From: Faecalibacter bovis
Lineage (GTDB): Bacteria; Bacteroidota; Bacteroidia; Flavobacteriales; Weeksellaceae
DNA: 64,000 nt
Assembly (NCBI RefSeq): GCF_017948305.1
Contig: NZ_CP072842.1
Coordinates: 2,238,501-2,302,500, forward strand
Reading direction: 5' to 3'
The translations under genes and the position numbers were made by a program. The notes beneath the pieces are model-generated. The model made no database searches. It had not been told where the DNA came from and saw only the letters and a list, made by a program, of their open reading frames with translations. Positions 61,874 to 64,000 of this stretch are shown in pieces. The first letter of the stretch is position 1; every line of letters starts with the position of its first letter.

Positions 61874-63916
61874 TTATGCTGTAATTCCTTCTAACATAAA
61901 TAAGAAAGCATCTTCTTTTGCATCTTCTTTTAAAGATTCGAAACGGCCAGAAGCACCTCCGTGACCTGTGTCCATATTCGTATCTAAAAGTAAAATATTA
62001 TTATCCGTTTTTAACTCACGTAATTTAGCCACCCATTTCGCAGGTTCCCAATATTGTACTTGCGAATCGTGTAAACCAGTCGAAACATACATATTTGGAT
62101 AGGCTTTGGCTTCTACATTATCGTAAGGCGAATATTCTTTCATGTAGAAGTAATAATCTTCCTCGTTTGGATTTCCCCATTCGTCGTATTCTCCAGTTGT
62201 TAAAGGAATCGAATCATCTAACATGGTTGTTACCACATCTACGAAAGGAACTTGAGCTACAATACCGTTAAACAATGTTGGCTCATAATTAATAACTGCT
62301 CCCATTAATAAACCTCCGGCTGATCCGCCCATTCCGTATAAGTGTGGAGTAGAAGTATAGCCTTTTTCTATTAAGTGTTTTGCACAATCGATGTAATCAA
62401 AGAAAGTATTTTTCTTATCTAACATTTTACCGTCTTCGTACCATTCACGACCTAAATATTGTCCACCACGAATGTGCGCAATCGCATATACAAATCCACG
62501 ATCTAATAAACTTAAACGAACTGAACTAAAGTTAGGTTCGATTGTGTAACCGTAAGAACCGTAAGCATATAATAATAAAGGCGTTTCAGCTGACAATTTT
62601 GTGTCTTTGTGATGAACCAAAGAAATCGCAACTTTTTCTCCATCGCGTGCTTCAGCCCAAATACGTTCAGAAACATAATTGTCTTTATTAAAATCACCTA
62701 AAACTTCTTGTTCCTTTTTCACTTCAAAAGTTTTGTCTTTCATGTTGAAATCAATCACAGAAGTAGGCGTTGTTAAAGAAGTATATCCGTAACGTAAAAT
62801 ATCTGTATCAAAATCTGGATTAGTTCCCGATCCTGCTGTATATGTTTCTTCGTTAAATGGTAAATAATAATCTTCCGATCCGTCCCATGCTTTGATATTC
62901 ATTTGCATCAAACCATTTGTACGTTCTTCGATTACTAAATAATTTTTGAAAATTTCAAAACCTTCGATAAATGTTTCTTCACGATGTGGAATTACCTCAA
63001 CCCAATTTTCTTGTCCTGTTTGATCAACAGGCGTTTTCATTAATTTGAAGTTGAAGGCATCATCTTTATTGGTTTGAATATAAAATTCATTTCCAAAATG
63101 CTCAATCGAATATTCTAAATCACGTTCGCGTTCTTGAAAGATTTTAAATTCTGCATCTGGTTCATTTGCTGGAATAAAACGATATTCATCTGAAACAGTT
63201 GAAGAAGAGCCAATGATAATATAATCTCTTGATTTTGATTTATAAATATATACTGAAAAAGTATCGTCTTCCTCTTCAAAAACTAAAACGTCTTCCTCTT
63301 GAGTTGTTCCTAATTTGTGTTTCCAAATTTGATAAGCGCGTAATGTTTCGTCTTTTCTTGTATAGAACAACGTTTTGTTATCAGCAGCCCAAACCGAACC
63401 ACCAGTTGTGTTTTCAATTTTATCAGCTAAAATTTCTCCAGTTGTTAAATCTTTAATTTGAATCGTATAAATACGACGCGAAACATTATCAACTCCGAAT
63501 GTACACATTTCGTTGTTTGGCGAAACAGATAAACCACCTAATTTGTAGTACGCATGACCTTCAGCCATTGGATTTACGTCAAATAAGATTTCATCTTCGT
63601 TTTCTAAAGACTCTTTGCGACGTTTGTGAATAGGATATTCTTTTCCTTTTTGGAATTCAGTTAAATACCAATAACCGTTTATTTTGTAAGGTACTGAAGA
63701 ATCATCTTCTTTGATGCGCGACTTCATTTCTTCGAACAATTTTGCTTGAAGTTCTTCTGTCGGTTTTAAAATTGCTTCAGTATATTTATTTTCTTCTTTT
63801 AAATATTGAATAACTTCAGGGTTTTCGCGTTCGTTCAACCAGTAATAGTTATCGATACGAATATCCCCGTGTTTTTCTAATTTCTTTTCTATTTTTTTAG
63901 CAACAGGTGCTTGCAT
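61874..63916 (-). CDS. ptrB: S9 family peptidase, oligopeptidase B-type
   Basis: Oligopeptidase B cleaves short peptides after basic residues in the cytoplasm. The 680-residue protein has an N-terminal seven-blade propeller (about 70-400) and an alpha/beta hydrolase domain: DKKNTFFDYIDCAKHLIEKG, the nucleophile GMGGSAGGLLMGAV (about 524-537), the Asp near STGLHDSQVQYWE and the His in DTGHGGASGRFE. The length matches PtrB. No signal peptide is present. A TAAATTTG (63936-63943, minus strand) is a candidate -7 element. Confidence 0.93.
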   Translation of the reverse strand: MQAPVAKKIEKKLEKHGDIRIDNYYWLNERENPEVIQYLKEENKYTEAILKPTEELQAKLFEEMKSRIKEDDSSVPYKINGYWYLTEFQKGKEYPIHKRRKESLENEDEILFDVNPMAEGHAYYKLGGLSVSPNNEMCTFGVDNVSRRIYTIQIKDLTTGEILADKIENTTGGSVWAADNKTLFYTRKDETLRAYQIWKHKLGTTQEEDVLVFEEEDDTFSVYIYKSKSRDYIIIGSSSTVSDEYRFIPANEPDAEFKIFQERERDLEYSIEHFGNEFYIQTNKDDAFNFKLMKTPVDQTGQENWVEVIPHREETFIEGFEIFKNYLVIEERTNGLMQMNIKAWDGSEDYYLPFNEETYTAGSGTNPDFDTDILRYGYTSLTTPTSVIDFNMKDKTFEVKKEQEVLGDFNKDNYVSERIWAEARDGEKVAISLVHHKDTKLSAETPLLLYAYGSYGYTIEPNFSSVRLSLLDRGFVYAIAHIRGGQYLGREWYEDGKMLDKKNTFFDYIDCAKHLIEKGYTSTPHLYGMGGSAGGLLMGAVINYEPTLFNGIVAQVPFVDVVTTMLDDSIPLTTGEYDEWGNPNEEDYYFYMKEYSPYDNVEAKAYPNMYVSTGLHDSQVQYWEPAKWVAKLRELKTDNNILLLDTNMDTGHGGASGRFESLKEDAKEDAFLFMLEGITA

Positions 63917-63940
63917 AATTTTAATTTTAAAGGTGCAAAT

Positions 63941-64000
63941 TTAGGGCTTTTTTATTTGCTCAAATTCGGTTTTAGTCCAAGTTTCATTTCCTTCTTTAAA
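63941..64000 (-). CDS. Possible 3' end of a minus-strand gene continuing past the window
   Basis: The minus strand reads FKEGNETWTKTEFEQIKKP then TAA (63941-63943), open to the window edge. Codon use is like the neighbours. Only 19 codons are visible, so neither reality nor identity can be settled. The stop overlaps the candidate -7 element of the peptidase gene. Confidence 0.35.
   Translation of the reverse strand, partial: FKEGNETWTKTEFEQIKKP

Overview
The window looks like a chromosomal segment of a low-GC member of the Flavobacteriia (Bacteroidota), most likely Weeksellaceae (Empedobacter/Chryseobacterium-like). The evidence is strong AT bias, promoters of the Bacteroidota type (TTTG/TTG about 19 bases upstream of TAnnTTTG, with little Shine-Dalgarno), signal peptides ending in ...AQ, a type IX secretion C-terminal sorting domain, a fused lycopene cyclase, and Bacteroidota-type curli genes. 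The genus is inference. I see no transposase, phage, CRISPR or rRNA; there is one tRNA (CAT anticodon).

Layout. 1-4.6 kb: the tail of a family-2 glycosyltransferase, then a tightly overlapping carotenoid operon (crtI-crtB-unknown exported protein-crtZ-lycopene cyclase). 4.7-14.3 kb: rimO, a small exported protein, a large T9SS-sorted surface protein, 3-oxoacid CoA-transferase (scoAB), a UbiA-like membrane protein with a methyltransferase, an acyl desaturase and a hotdog-fold protein. 14.3-17.8 kb: a MocR-type regulator divergent from a TonB-dependent receptor, with direct repeats overlapping the promoter. 17.8-19 kb: small membrane and exported proteins.

19-29.7 kb is an aromatic amino-acid catabolic region. 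It holds fumarylacetoacetase plus a flavin-reductase-like partner, a B12-binding-type radical SAM protein, homogentisate dioxygenase (hmgA) and 4-hydroxyphenylpyruvate dioxygenase. With scoAB nearby, the window can take 4-hydroxyphenylpyruvate nearly all the way to fumarate and acetoacetyl-CoA. A 3.6-kb block (a TPR/AraC regulator and a YadA-head-like surface protein) sits between the fumarylacetoacetase and radical SAM genes and is flanked by about 100-bp direct repeats that copy the 5' end of the fumarylacetoacetase gene. hmgA has a consensus promoter, a 30-codon leader ORF ending Phe-Ala-Gln-Tyr-Ser-Phe, and two mutually exclusive stem-loops that start inside that ORF.

29.9-36.4 kb is a curli-type amyloid operon: a curlin with about 17 repeats, a minor curlin, CsgE with an N-terminal CsgH-like extension, CsgF, CsgG with an apparent C-terminal beta-barrel domain, and a propeller-type lipoprotein. 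It converges on a LuxR-family regulator whose receiver has Glu in place of the phospho-Asp, reminiscent of CsgD.

36.5-64 kb is mostly housekeeping and small accessory genes. It includes a DoxX protein with an apparently exported peptide deformylase, a methyltransferase broken by one in-frame stop, an RluA-type pseudouridine synthase, divergent Crp and Rrf2 regulators sharing a 13-bp-arm palindrome, an acyl-CoA synthetase, a sigma-54 activator without a DNA-binding domain, a 37-kDa nucleoid protein, tRNA-Met, a class IV aminotransferase homologue without its lysine, pdxH, HU, fmt, recQ, and an oligopeptidase B-type S9 peptidase. Most convergent gene pairs are separated by strong intrinsic terminators.
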